From the NCBI RefSeq assembly GCF_019097595.1, contig NC_080732.1:10959775-11023774 (forward strand): a DNA stretch of 64,000 nt, in the 5' to 3' direction. Under the pieces are notes generated by a model, which searched no databases, was not told where the DNA came from, and saw only the letters and a program-made list of their open reading frames with translations. The translations under genes and the position numbers were made by a program. Within the stretch, counting starts at the first letter, position 1. Every line of letters starts with the position of its first letter. This document shows, piece by piece, positions 22,505 through 34,549 of this stretch. The DNA comes from Hemibagrus wyckioides (taxonomy: Eukaryota > Chordata > Actinopteri > Siluriformes > Bagridae).

Positions 22505-25380
22505 GATCATTGTAATTCTCAAAGACACTTTGGCCTGGCAAACATTGCTGTGAGAATGTTTAGTTTATTGTTCCTCATTCTTCCTGAGGAGTACATCTGA
22601 TAACACTTTGATGCTGGCATGGATGTTCTTACAAACCTTAGTACAACTTGAAAAGGAAGCTGTAGACAACTGTAAATAAAGGTGGAGAGCAACACAAATT
22701 GCAAGAGTTGAAAAACTGTGCCTTTATTTTGTAATAAAAAATCGGACTGTGATCATTTTTAACTACTGATATTGTTTAAGACCATTAACATAGTATCATT
22801 AACTTAGTATTATCCTTTCTAGCTGAGTAACACTACTGCATGATGGACACTCCAACTGTCTCTTTAAAATGTCAGTAAGTAAACATAATTTTCTAGTGCT
22901 TACAGTGTGTTGTAGTGGTGAAAACCAAACACAATGTTGACTTGTTCTGGCTGAAATGGAAAGTGAAATGAGGTGCAGTGCTGTGCTGAAGTGTGTGCTA
23001 AGCATTTCATGGATGTAGTAAAGCAGTTAAAGCACTGAATTTCTGAGGATGCTGAGATTTTGCTGTGTGGGATCCTAACTCATTTGGCTCATTCTGAACA
23101 AAGTTTAGTCTTAGGACCCAGTCTGGTTTCAGTAATGGTGATAATGGAGAGGATTCACTCATCAGTCTGTTTCAATATATTTATATTTGAACTAAAAAGG
23201 AAATATATTATTTTGTGTGCAGAATTCATGCTCTCAGTTCACTCTTTTGAGTATTAAAATTGAGACCACGTTTTGGTTAATTTGTGCTCTTCTGTAAAGA
23301 TAATAGGCCCAAAGAATACTCCAGTAGATTAGAATGTCCTAGGATAAGTTATGCATGAAGCAGTTACAGAAGACCATTCTGCTAGTCAATTTTGTGATGA
23401 ATCTGGGCGTGAAGTGATATTTTTTAAAATACATTTTAACAATAAGTAAATAGTGTGAACATAGAATTTTCTTTCCTTTTTTTCTCAAGGTTAATTCATG
23501 AATTAAAATGAATTCATGAATTTTTAAAATATTTTTCAGACCACTTTGTGGCTTTTATATATATATAGTTTGTATTAAATGGTTACCTCATATACTTTAC
23601 CATTTACACTAACACAGTAGCTCCTCGGGTTCTTTCGCACATACACACATATACATATAAGTAATACAATTTACATAGATTTTAGTTGTATATATCTGCA
23701 CTGCTCTGTAATTATATAGTCTAAATGAGCTTTATAAATCTTATTCTAATTATTAGTATGAATGGCAACCTCACCACTTAATCTTATCAGTCATATCTTT
23801 TGGCTTGTATTATGCAAATTGTTATGAATTTGCAAATGTGAGATGATGTTAGCTACCCCAATTACTAGCTCAAATCTCTGCTCTCAAAGCTACCGACAGG
23901 CAATGGCAAGGTCTATGTCTTATCCTTCAAGCTGATGCTTATGCAAAGCCATTAGCCAGCTAAACAATTTTGTATGAGAGCGTTCAGATTGTTTTCAATT
24001 TCCAATCTCCTGAAACACTTGAAATACCACTACCACTGAATCTCCTAAAATACCACTGCATTAGTCAATAGCTCAGAAACAACACAGAAATCTGTGCTAA
24101 ATGCTGAACATTGTTGAGAGAAAGAGACAATAAAAACAACCAGAAGTCCAATACAGACATGAATGTTATTCTATGAGTAGATTTTTCATCTTTTCTCTGC
24201 ATGTGATAATTTCCCTTTTCCCATGTTCAGTACACTATTCAACAACTAAGGCTATCTGGTTTGATAGCACTATGACTAATTTTAAAATCAACAGAGTGAG
24301 AGATGCACTAAAAAAAAAAACTTATCAAGTGAAAATATGGTCATTCTAGCAAAATGTAGTTTGTTTTTCCTGTTATAAGATATAATTGAAATATATTAAA
24401 GACATAACATAATATAAGATATAATATAAATATATTAAACTCCTTTCTAGACTTTGCATTATTAAATTCAAGCTTGAAATACTTTTCTTCTGTTAGCAGA
24501 TAATGTTGCTCATTTTAAGAAATTAACAAAATTATCTACCAATAGAATAAAGAAACAAAATGTCTTCATGTTCCATTCTTCTTCAAATTAAAATATGACT
24601 GGTCACACTCTCATCCTGATGGAGGGGCTCCAGTACAAACACATTTACCCTTCCTCAATCTCAACATGGTCTAAATCATCTGCAGTTCTGAAGAGCTGAG
24701 AAGTTGTACATTGTATTCTCATCAGAGGCTTGTGCTGCCATAAAGATGGAGCTCTTGGCTGTGAAACATAGTCTTGCTTATTCACCGTGTGCTTCTCAGC
24801 ACCACCGAACAGCCATAGATCACTCCTGCACCCACATCGCTCTCTTTATCGAAAGGGAAAACAAAGGCTTGAGCCGCTGAAGTTATTACTGCAGCAGCAA
24901 TTTTTCAAACACCACCACCAACAAAAAAGGCACCCAAAGCTTTGCATGCCAGGTCTTTTAGTTCTGCTAGAGAATGGCAATAAGGGGAATAAATAACAGC
25001 TCATCCAATCTCACTTTAGAGTCATTAAAAAATATAACATGCTCCCGAATAACTTGGTTAATTGGGTATGAGTTATTCACCAGTCTATAAATGATTTGCT
25101 TAAACATGCATTTGCTTTTGCCTGTTGCATCTCATTTCCTCATTACACAGCAAAGTGGCTGAAACATCAGATTATCAGGCCATAGTGATGCAATAAAAAG
25201 GTGATCATCCATTTTCTGTTTTTTTTTTCTAAGTCAATAACCTCGAACCTAACTCAGACTTTAATAATGTCCTATTATACAATATGTTTAGTGAATTGAT
25301 TTGTGGGGAAATGTTCATCAGGAGTCAGTCTTAATGAGGTTCCATCCATCTTAATCCTGCCTAACCCGACTGCTGTTAAA
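22505..25380. other. AT-rich intergenic stretch
   Basis: Unique DNA with only minor simple repeats (ATATAT near 23556, A-runs near 24310). No exon, RNA gene or transposon boundary recognised. Confidence 0.4.
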
Positions 25381-25390
25381 CCATAGACCA

Positions 25391-25463
25391 TCTCTCTCTC
25401 TCTCTCTCACCCATCCCAATCTACCCCCCCCACCTCCAACACACACACACACACACACACACT
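25391..25463. repeat. (CT)n and (CA)n microsatellite pair
   Basis: Short CT run, a C-rich linker and a CA run of about 12 units. Confidence 0.92.
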
Positions 25464-25826
25464 AGCAGCACTATTGATGGGCATCACTCATCGCTTCAAT
25501 CTCAGCCTCTCACTCAGGGAAAGGACACAGGTGACTGAACCTATGACTGTCTTTGAGTAGGGATGATGCATTGGCAGTCAGTGTTGGATGATTTGGGCAA
25601 GACTTGCCTGAAAAGAGACATATTGATTTCTCAATGATTAATAAGTGGAAAATAATTGTGTTTCATTAAGATGGATGCAGTTTCATTTAGTCTGTCTTCT
25701 CTCTTTCAGCTCAACCCAAGTAGGCAATCAAATCTCCAACAGTGTCATGTTAGTCTACCATGGCAACAAGGTCAGTGAGCGCAGAGGACTGTCTCAAAGC
25801 CATGGAGAGGAAATACATATTCTCTT

Positions 25827-25900
<74 letters not shown>

Positions 25901-25910
25901 CACACACACA
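25827..25910. repeat. Compound (TC)n(AC)n microsatellite
   Basis: TC tract of about 58 bp with one TTTC interruption, joined directly to an AC run. The serine/leucine frames across it are repeat translations. Confidence 0.97.
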
Positions 25911-26919
25911 TGCACAGAGGCCACAGATCACATCAGGGTGAATGTGCAGAAGCTATGGATCCAGTATAGATAAATCTCTTTTGCAATTATTTAATACATC
26001 AGAAGTGGTTATTGGTACATATATAGTATTAGTCACATCATAATGCAGGTTAGAGATCATATTCAGTGCCTGCCCAATTTTTAGGCTGTAAAGCATATAT
26101 TCAGAAATATTTATGTACCTGCTTATTCAATGATCTGGACGCTCTATTCAGATTATGCAAATTGAATGTGTGTAGCTGTGCCTCTGAGCTTCCAGCAGAA
26201 TGTTTTGAACACAGAGGTTTTCAACAGCATCTAGACCACCATCTTTAAACACATCATAAGCACTTGCACTTTTTTATGCATGTGCTTTTTATTTTTGCTG
26301 GTTTGATGTGCTCTCCTGCAATGATAGACCTTTTCATGATCTTGATACTATTTAAGAATGAATTAATTGTCATGTTTACATATTTATAATGTTGTCCTTA
26401 AATGACATTCTATAGTGTTTTTAGTGCATTTGTTGCCCAAAACATAAATTTCATTATGTTAAACATATTGTGGTTGCATCAAACTGCCAGACAGTGGCGC
26501 TGGACTTAATATTGCTTTTTACTCAAGCCAATATCATTCAAGATAAATATACTTAAGTCCAAGGTTATAGTAGTATAGTGCATTATAATGTTCTTATGAA
26601 CACATACCGTAGAAGAAGTATAGATGAAGTAGCCTTCCATTATGAATTGCTATAGTCACAGTTTTAGCATGAAACTATTTTTGATTATGTAAACTGAGTT
26701 TTGAAGAGAATTATGAGGTATTATGTATACTGTATAATACAATGTAAATATATTTGAATATCAGATTCATAGAAAGTGCTTCCAAAAACACTATCTGATG
26801 TGGTGTAAATAATACTATATTTAAAACATATTCAAATATTTAAAAATATTATTTCCATATCCATGTCACACACAGAAATAGCTTTTCGATAATGTATGTA
26901 TTTTTGGTGCTGTTGGTTC

Positions 26920-27195
26920 AGGCCCCATAGAGCACAGCCGGTGCAAAGCTTAGGGGAAGGCAGTGAGCGAGGGAACAGGCCCCACAGATCCACTGCTCTG
27001 TGTTTCATTTTAATGTTCATCTAATGACATTCTCTCACGGGCCATGTCATGGGCCATCAACAATCATAATTGTAAATTGATTCATTGTCTACTGAGGGTG
27101 ACAACATTCCAGTGTCAAAAGAGAAATTGATAAGAGAGTAGGTTCCTTTAATGAATATATCAATAACAGCTGACAGCTGAAAAAGTACCTCCACA
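26920..27195. promoter_or_regulatory. Candidate conserved-noncoding-like island
   Basis: Complex repeat-free sequence with CATCAACAATCATAATTGTA (27056-27075), dense in AAT/ATT homeodomain-like half sites, and CTAATGACATTC near 27022. Function is inferred. Confidence 0.25.
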
Positions 27196-27444
27196 TATTT
27201 CCAAATAAGCACAAACTTTTCACAAGATGGCTTCATTTGTTTTAGGTTGTATCTGCCATGGTGAGTTTTGCTTGCACTGCCAAAAGCAAGTCAAGATCTA
27301 TTCATGTTTTTAATATACAACACATAACAATAGGACACGTGTTTTTTAAATATGTGTTTCTTGTCATTTATACAAACCAGTTGAGTAAATTTTTAGCCTT
27401 ATAATGAATCTGACTGACCGCCTAATTTAACTATGCATTTTCAG

Positions 27445-27445
27445 C

Positions 27446-27506
<61 letters not shown>

Positions 27507-27526
27507 TATATATATATATATATATA
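27445..27526. repeat. (TA)n microsatellite with GTA/TTTA interruptions
   Basis: Long AT dinucleotide array with a few substitutions, flanked by further AT-only DNA to about 27590. Confidence 0.96.
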
Positions 27527-27829
27527 ATTAAAAAAATTATTTTTACATTTTTATATTATATAATAGTATTATATACTATATATTATTAATAGCACTTACA
27601 ATTACTGAAGACCATCTGTTCCTCACTCTCTGTATACAATCTATTATCTCAGTAATGTCCAATCTATCATATTTTGTTGTTGTTGGGACTGTTACTGGTG
27701 TTGGGATATTTGTAATATTATATATTGCTTCCTGATGGTCAGAAATGATGGTCATTCATCACCTAAATTGTCCTATGTTGAAGTGGCAAATGTCAATCTA
27801 ATGGTGTCTTAATAGCTGGTAATGATTCT

Positions 27830-27945
27830 GGTCACCTACTGTAATGGCTGGCCAGCTTACACACCTGTGCACACTGAGATGCCGTGGTGATTCAATTAAA
27901 ATGGCTGCCTGACCTGGCATGGTTGTGAATTAATGAATCAAAAAA
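27830..27945. promoter_or_regulatory. Candidate conserved-noncoding-like island
   Basis: Complex segment with GATTCAATTAAAATGG and GTGAATTAATGAATC homeodomain-like sites, split by the GA microsatellite from a similar island at 28075. Confidence 0.25.
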
Positions 27946-27980
27946 GAAAAGGGGGTGTTTTTCTCCTTTCACCTTTCACC

Positions 27981-28014
27981 AGAAAGAGAGAGAGAAAGAG
28001 AAAGAGAGAGAGAG

Positions 28015-28051
<37 letters not shown>
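27981..28051. repeat. (GA)n microsatellite
   Basis: Polypurine GAGA/AAAG tract of about 70 bp, the source of the arginine/glutamate frame here. Confidence 0.96.
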
Positions 28052-28054
<3 letters not shown>

Positions 28055-28074
28055 TAGAATAAAAATCCACCTCA

Positions 28075-28375
28075 CACAATTAAAGGGCCACCATCCATGG
28101 TTATCACATCAGACACCTTTACTTCGCTGACAGTTTGGGTATTAATAGCATTCCAGTTTCTATGGGCTGCTCTTAATGGCTGATTTATTTCATTTTAATA
28201 CTCCTGTCAGGAGGCAGAGCCGTGAGAGAGCGCCATATAATAGAGACCCTCTGTGTTCTTGTCCAGTGGGAATGCTTCGCACCAAAGTGCAGTGCTTGAT
28301 ATGTGGCCTATCGACTCAAGATGTCAGCTGCCTGCTATTCATTTCTGCACTGGGACATCAATGAGCACCATTCAA
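28075..28375. promoter_or_regulatory. Candidate conserved-noncoding-like island
   Basis: Repeat-free, mid-GC sequence with CpG-containing patches (GGCAGAGCCGTGAGAGAGCG, 28213-28232) and a CATTTTAATACTCC-type AT core. No frame has protein-family features. Confidence 0.28.
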
Positions 28376-28379
28376 CTCT

Positions 28380-30085
28380 ATCCCTCTCTTTATTCCACTG
28401 CTTGTTTATGCGTTCTCTATATATAAAGATTTAGCTGCATTTAATCAACTGAAGATAAAAATTCAGTTCAAGACACTGCTTAATCCTGATCTCTAACATT
28501 TAATGATCTATTGGACGTCATGTAGCAGAAAATATAATCACCTTGTTTGTTTCATATTTACAAAGATCAGTTGATATTTGAGATTTGTTTTACCTTATTA
28601 CACAGGGGGAAAAATCCTGATAGTAAACTCTGTTATTTAAATGTAATTTTTAAAATTATTTTCCACATTTTTTTAGAAAAATTGAGCCAAACATAAAATT
28701 TCATATTGAAAATCAATTTTAGAATAGTCCCATGCTGACAGAATGGATGACTTAAAAGCATATGGGATAACCTTAGTTATAAATCATGTTTTATTATCCC
28801 CAGGCATGGAATTGATCACACACAGCTACAGCTACAGTATATATACAATAGTATTCTTAACTTTGTGTATGGTAAATATATATTACTTATTACATACTTT
28901 TTACATATATTACATACTACTATGTGACTGATAGTAATAAACGTAGCAGATCTGTGAAATATGAAATATTTAACAAATCATTTTGGCTTAGGAAAATAGC
29001 AACTATCACCATGTCCTCTTTGTATCCTTTAATTTATCATGACCCCATGCCTTCTCCAAATGTGGAATAGTGTGAAGAGAACACATGAATCCCCTGAGTA
29101 AATCAATAGACTGGAACTGTTGTCATTTAACAGACTATTAATTGACTAATGTACATCATGTCTCTGCAATGCATAGGTAGGACCATGGGAATTAGTGGGC
29201 AGGATTTAAAAATTAGTTGAAACAACAGAAAGGGAAAGTATATTTTTTGTTCCTTTTTTTTTTTTTTTAAATATTGTCTCTTATTGCTGGATGATGCATT
29301 AAGCTAGACTGTTATAACATATTATTATTCTCCACACCAAATTCAATATGATTGGGTAGTGTTGTCCTCCAAACATCCGAACACGATACGATACAGTGGC
29401 GTCTTTAAATCTCCCCTGCAATACAGCTGATGGATGAGAAAGAACATGAATTTAGACATTAATAACAGTGATAATCAGTTACTCCTGTTTAGAAAAAAAT
29501 CAGCTTCGTGCTTTTGATCAAGCCTGGATGAGATTAATTCGGAGTTATACAGCTTAGTGAACATAATAGCAAAATCATCAGAGCTAGTTTAGCATGGCAT
29601 TAAATTCAAACAATGTCCATAAAACTGACCCTTTTTGGGATTTTTATGTGACTTTTTGTGATGTGCAATATTTTTTAAATGTAAACTCTATATACAGAGA
29701 ATTATTCTGTGCTTTGTATTTATTTTTTTTATTTGTGTATTATTGTAGAGAAGACAAACATCTCGTTATTCGTCAAAAATGTAAATTTGCAGTTTTTAAA
29801 TGTATTATATTTTATTTTTCACACAACATTCATAGTGCTTGTGTTTCTTTTATTTTCCACATCTTGATTTCTTTTTTCATGTAGTGAGGGTTTTTTTTTT
29901 TTCATTGCCTGTGATCTTTATGTTTAATTTGTTTGCACAAGTTAATTGTTAAAGTTGCTTTTTTATGTCATCACACAGATTATTAATGTGTATTTAAAAA
30001 AAGAAATAAAAATGATTAAAATGCACAGGATCACATGTGAAATGTATGCATTTTTTCTATAAGAGAGAAATTGCATGGCATCACT
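28380..30085. other. AT-rich intergenic stretch
   Basis: AT-rich unique DNA. The 96-residue frame at 29594-29884 is phenylalanine/tyrosine-rich because of T-rich composition and has no recognisable motif. Confidence 0.4.
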
Positions 30086-30215
30086 GAAGCTGCTGAAGGT
30101 TAAGGTTCTTGCTAATGGCCTGAACAGTGGCAGGTCTTATATCTGAAATCACAACCCGCTGTTCAGAGCATTAGTACCCAGAGCATTAGCATTACCCTGA
30201 GCTAATATTTCCATG
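30085..30215 (-). mobile_element. tRNA-derived SINE fragment, antisense
   Basis: The + strand carries GGTTAAGGTTCTTGCTAATG (30097-30116), GAACAGTGGCAGGTC and AAATCACAACC, then GAGCATTAGCATTACCCTGA. These follow, in order, the reverse complement of a common fish SINE head (GAGGGTTAAGGGCCTTGCTC, CAACAGTGGCAG, CAACC, CAGAGC...TTAACCACTGAGC). The tRNA-like promoter end therefore lies at the right, on the minus strand. Diverged; consensus is from memory. Confidence 0.5.
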
Positions 30216-30219
30216 TTAC

Positions 30220-33055
30220 ATGCTAGACTGTGAATTTGACTTATCCATATCCAGCTTTGTTTTGCAATCAAATTCTGTGGAAAAAAAAAATTAAGACAAA
30301 CTACTAAGCACAATGTGAAGATAGCACTCGGTGCTTGAAAATCATGACATGAATCTATACGAGTTGTTTTCATCAGCGTTGTTGAGAAGCTCTTATAACA
30401 ACATGGCACTAGCTACATCACGTTACTATGGTATCTATTTCATCTTCTATTTCATCATTTCTATGGTATCACCTAACACAAGGACCTACATGGCTCCACA
30501 TATGGCTAACTATAAACAAATGAAAACTAAAAAAAAGAAAGAAAGAAAAACGTGGTCATTCATGTAGTGAAAGGAGATATTTAGTTAACATTTTTCTCCA
30601 GATAACATTACAACAAATTTTTTATAGTTGTTTATAGCTTTATATCCTATGTAGAATTGGTCTTGCTGGCTTTCAGCAACATTAAATGTAACAATAAATT
30701 GAATGTAAAAAACATATGATGTGTTTCATTAAAATAATAAAAGAATGTAACTACTGGCAACCTGTTTTGCTATAAGAGGAATAATACACAGACTTTGCAT
30801 TGGCCCACATCACATCACCAGCACTGCTGATTATTTTTTTATAATAGCACTAATAGATCTATCTGATTTGTGTATAGATCTGGTCTTCGCAATCTCCTTT
30901 AACCTAATTTCAATCTTAATTTAAACAGTCAAAAACAGTAAAATCATTACTGATTGACAAATGTCAGATCTAAGTGAGCATTATGATTCCCTCAGTGGGA
31001 CTCAATTCTTTTGTTCAGTCAGTTTCCTCACAGTCCTCATTAGCTTTCTGTTGTACTTCAGCTGTCAATGTCTAGATTTCCTGTCATTACTCTGAGAATC
31101 TGCAGTCTGATGACTGAAAGGCCACACTGGGGAATAAGAGAAGGGAAATGGACAGCAGTCCATTAAAGGTTAAATAAATTAAAAGTAGCTGTAAATTTTT
31201 GACTTGAGGAAAAAGGTCAGTGTTATATTGTGTCATATTATTGGTTTCTGATAAGCAGGCATGGCCTGTTGGATTGTATGACTGGTTCAGTGCATTAGGA
31301 GCTAATTTTGCTAAAAACAAAACACCAAATTTACAAATATTTTGTAATGTAAGATATTTTTATATGATGTTAGATATTTTATAGTGTTTATTGCTATTGA
31401 TATGTCAAATAAATAAATAAATAAATAAATAAATTACAAGATGAAAGTACACATTCAATTGGACAATAAACATTACTTACTTTTCTTATTCCTCACATTT
31501 TACAATGAATTATTAGAAATAGAAGTAAAAAAGAATTAAAAGCAATAGTAATAATTATGGATACAATATTAACCAATGTCTCCTTGGTTCACAATGCCAC
31601 TTATTTGAGCTGCTATTTGAGCGTTCTTATGTCTTACTCAATTCTTATGTCTTATTTTTTATGTCCTAAGAATGTTTTTGTGATAGTTTAGCAAACAAAC
31701 TAGGATCAGACATTAAGTCATTATATGTCTATATACAAAACACCTGAATAGTGTTGAGTGAATATTTATACAGTGAGGATTAGTCCGCAAACTGGAGCAA
31801 TGCAATCATTAAACATCAGCAATTCTTATACAGGTCGAAAGAAAGTCACCTGGCACCTGAACTGGTATTAGTAGTATGTGTGTTTGCTGGATACATAGCT
31901 AGACTACTCTGCTTGTATACAATACTAATAGATCAAATACAGACTACAGAGTAAATAAAGTTCTTAACTTCACCACTCTGGCTCTCTTCTACTAAAATAA
32001 TGATGATGAAACAGTGACTTTTAAATCCTTTAACAATCTTTAACACAAAATTTCTGCTTCTCAGTCAGGTGTATTGTTTTACCTTTAGATTGTATTTTTC
32101 ATAATTTTAGGCTAATAATATGAGGGTTAATACAGCAGATTTGGTTCATAATATTCTAAATATAAACTGTGGTTTATATTTATTATGCACACAACAGCAA
32201 ACCTGTATTACAGAACACTGAATTATTGTAAGTAGATATTAGTTTTATTAACACACTAAAAAAAATTAAAATAAGTCAGATGCAAGCATACATGGCTAAT
32301 GTTTATTTGGTAATGGACAGGCAATCATGTCCCTAATTTGGAAGTGGAAGAGAGCTTGAAACATCTCAATATCTGCGGCTAACCCCCTAAAACAAAAAAA
32401 GAAAAAGAAAAAAAACTTTAAGTACAGTCACTTTAACCACACTACTGTTGTTTAGGCTAATGAAAGGTAAGATAAGATACTCCATTAAACCAGAACTATT
32501 ATAGATTAGGTCACACATTTTAGACTACACTTTCATTATCTAGCCAAAGAAAAAAACATAAAGATCCACAAAACTATAAAGGTTCACCACTAGCACCTTT
32601 CACCCCTGAAGAGCTGATCAAACTTTGAATAACTATTTTATATTTAAGTTTTATACATGAAATTATTTTTTTATTTTATTTATAAGTTTCAATCATATTT
32701 ACAACACAACCCAAACGATATTGTATTAGTATTTAATGCTTAACAGTTGTTAGCTACTACAATCAGTTGACATTCAGTAAAATAACAGTAAAATAATTCA
32801 TGACACTGATTAAACATATACTCAATTCTCACACTTTAAAAGTGATAGATAAACCAGTTTTCATCTTACTTTATTAAATTTCTGCCTTTTTCTCAGGATA
32901 ACTCATGAATTGTGCTTCCTGGTCTTTGAGAGCAAAACTCAATACAGAGTAATTTTTATAACACTAAACATTTCAGAAGTGCCTTCATATTTGAGTCAGT
33001 TGTATTAGATTTGGTTTGGAAACAACTTTGTAGCTTAGGTTGAGCAGCCTTGACC
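30220..33055. other. AT-rich intergenic stretch
   Basis: Unique DNA with a short (AAAT)n at 31406-31434. No exon, RNA gene or transposon end recognised. Confidence 0.4.
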
Positions 33056-33059
33056 TCTA

Positions 33060-33245
33060 GTCAGGAGTGTCAGATTTACATTATGGGAGGACCGCAGCAC
33101 TTAACACTTAAAACTTAACATACCACAATTTAACACACCTGATTCAACTCTTTAGCTAATTAGAAAACTCGTCATTACTTGATTTGGGTAGATTAGACTA
33201 GGATAAATAATAAACTGCATAGTGCACTGCCTCCAAAATTGTGAG
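33060..33245. mobile_element. Palindromic non-autonomous repeat (MITE-like)
   Basis: The left arm GGGAGGACCGCAGCACTTAA and right arm GCATAGTGCACTGCCTCCAA are inverted versions of each other with decay, and the interior holds TTTAACACACCTGATTCAAC (33130-33149). Together they match a common fish palindromic repeat that I recall with GGCCGCAGCACTGC arms and AACACACCTGATT inside. No ORF. Superfamily unassigned and target duplication not resolved. Confidence 0.5.
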
Positions 33246-33248
33246 TTG

Positions 33249-33273
33249 TGGCTCTTGGCTCTTGGCTCTTGGT
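33249..33273. repeat. 7-bp tandem repeat (GGCTCTT)
   Basis: About three and a half copies of GGCTCTT, immediately right of the palindromic repeat. Confidence 0.9.
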
Positions 33274-33279
33274 TCAACA

Positions 33280-33410
33280 GTTCAAGTCAGTTCAATTCCA
33301 AATTGGTCCAAATTGGTTTGAATAGCTTTGCACAGAATAGACATTACAGAGCAACCTTACAGAGATCCAGGACCAGGCCTCTAATAAGCAAGCCATGGGG
33401 CTATGTGGTG
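33280..33410 (-). repeat. Dispersed repeat with GCTTTGAGACAATG-type 3' tail, antisense fragment
   Basis: CAGTTCAATTCCAAATTGGT, AATAGACATTACAGAGCAAC, TTACAGAGATCCAGGACCAG and TAATAAGCAAGCCA follow, in order, the reverse complement of a family I recall from otophysan fish (TTCAATTCAATTTTATTTG, AACAATGGACATTGTCTCAA, CAGCTTTACAGAGATCC, GAGCAAGCC). Related copies lie at 40570 (+) and 50490 (-). Confidence 0.5.
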
Positions 33411-33540
33411 TGACGAGTGTTGGAGTTATGTAATGATGTGGTTCATTTAACACACCAGTAGGTTTCTGTGGTCAGTTGGTAGTTATTCATTTTGTTGGCT
33501 GTACAAGTATTTAAATGCATACACACAGGCTATATACACA

Positions 33541-34010
33541 TTATGGTCACAGTTTGTGGCCACCTGACCATCACAGCCATATGTGAGTCTTTTCCAAACT
33601 GCTGTACAATTGCATAAAATGCCTTTGCATGCTGTAACTTTAAAGATTTCCTTTAATTAGAACTAAGAGGCCCAAACCTGCTCCAGCATGACAATGCTCT
33701 TGTACACAAAGCAGCATCCATGGCGACACCATGGCTTGGTAAGGCCAGAGAAAAAGATCTTGAACTCAACTCAACTGAACACTTCTGGGATAAACTGGAA
33801 TCCTGACTGCACCCCAAGCCTCCTCTGCCCAGATCTGTGCCTGACATCATTAATGCTCATATGTCTGAATGAGCACAAATTCCCACATCCACTATCAAAA
33901 ATCTAGTGGAAAGCCTTCCCAGTAGAATGGAGGTTGAATGTCATGCTCAGCACACACATATGGGTGTGACTGGTTAGGTGTTCTATTCATGCTATATTCT
34001 AACTGTTTTG
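33541..34010 (+). mobile_element. Decayed non-autonomous Tc1-family element, sense
   Basis: The left end GTCACAGTTTGTGGCCACCT and GACCATCACAGCCATATGTG mirror the right end CATATGGGTGTGACTGGTTA near 33957. Between them are remnants of the transposase 3' half in sense: CCAGCATGACAATGCTCTTG (33683-33702; encodes the second catalytic aspartate block), ACTGAACACTTCTGGGATAA (catalytic glutamate block), then TCTAGTGGAAAGCCTTCCCA near 33902. Stops and indels break every frame. It belongs to the same deletion-derivative family as 9544-10233, in opposite orientation. Confidence 0.72.
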
Positions 34011-34249
34011 ACATGTAGTCACATCCTTTTTAATGTATTTCATGACTCAAATGTTTAGTGTGAATATCACCCATATACCTGCCCGCAGAAGGCATCTTAT
34101 AAAAATGGCAAGTAATAGATGTAAAAGATTTGGGAAACGGCGCATATAAACTTTTATGTAAACTTTTTAATGGGTTGCTTGTTTGCATGTTTTCTATGTT
34201 ATTAGTGATTTGCTAGCATGATTACTTGTCATTATTTACTGTACAGACT

Positions 34250-34545
34250 TACAGTAATCAACATCTGTCAAGCTATGCAGGACTATCTGGCAACAATTAG
34301 CCCCCCTTGCACATGTTAACAGCAAAGAGGGTTCTTGAGGAGGAACACATCAATTACACAGCACCATTTTGCATTTCATCTTCTTATTGGGGCCCCCTGC
34401 TAATGCTGACCATTTCCTCTCCCTCCCGTTTATTTTGCTTCGGTGACTGTGGCCTTACTGCTCACACACTCCTTAATTGCCTTACAGACAGATCGAGCTG
34501 CCAAGTCCAACCCAGGTTTCTGTCGGCCTGACCTTAGTTAGAGAT
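34250..34545. promoter_or_regulatory. Candidate conserved-noncoding-like island
   Basis: Complex, repeat-free segment with several homeodomain-type cores (ACAATTAGCC, CATCAATTACAC, CCTTAATTGCC) spaced over 200 bp and GC-richer linkers. No credible coding frame. Confidence 0.3.
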
Positions 34546-34549
34546 ATGA

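Noticed and set aside
25645..25941. Possible short exon after a CTCTCTTTCAG acceptor-like site with a GTCAGT donor-like site near 25770
   Set aside because: The signals enclose only about 60 bp with no recognisable peptide, and pyrimidine tracts are everywhere in this window.
26489..26504. CAGTGGCGCTGG as a CTCF core
   Set aside because: Fails three of the left-half positions of the consensus.
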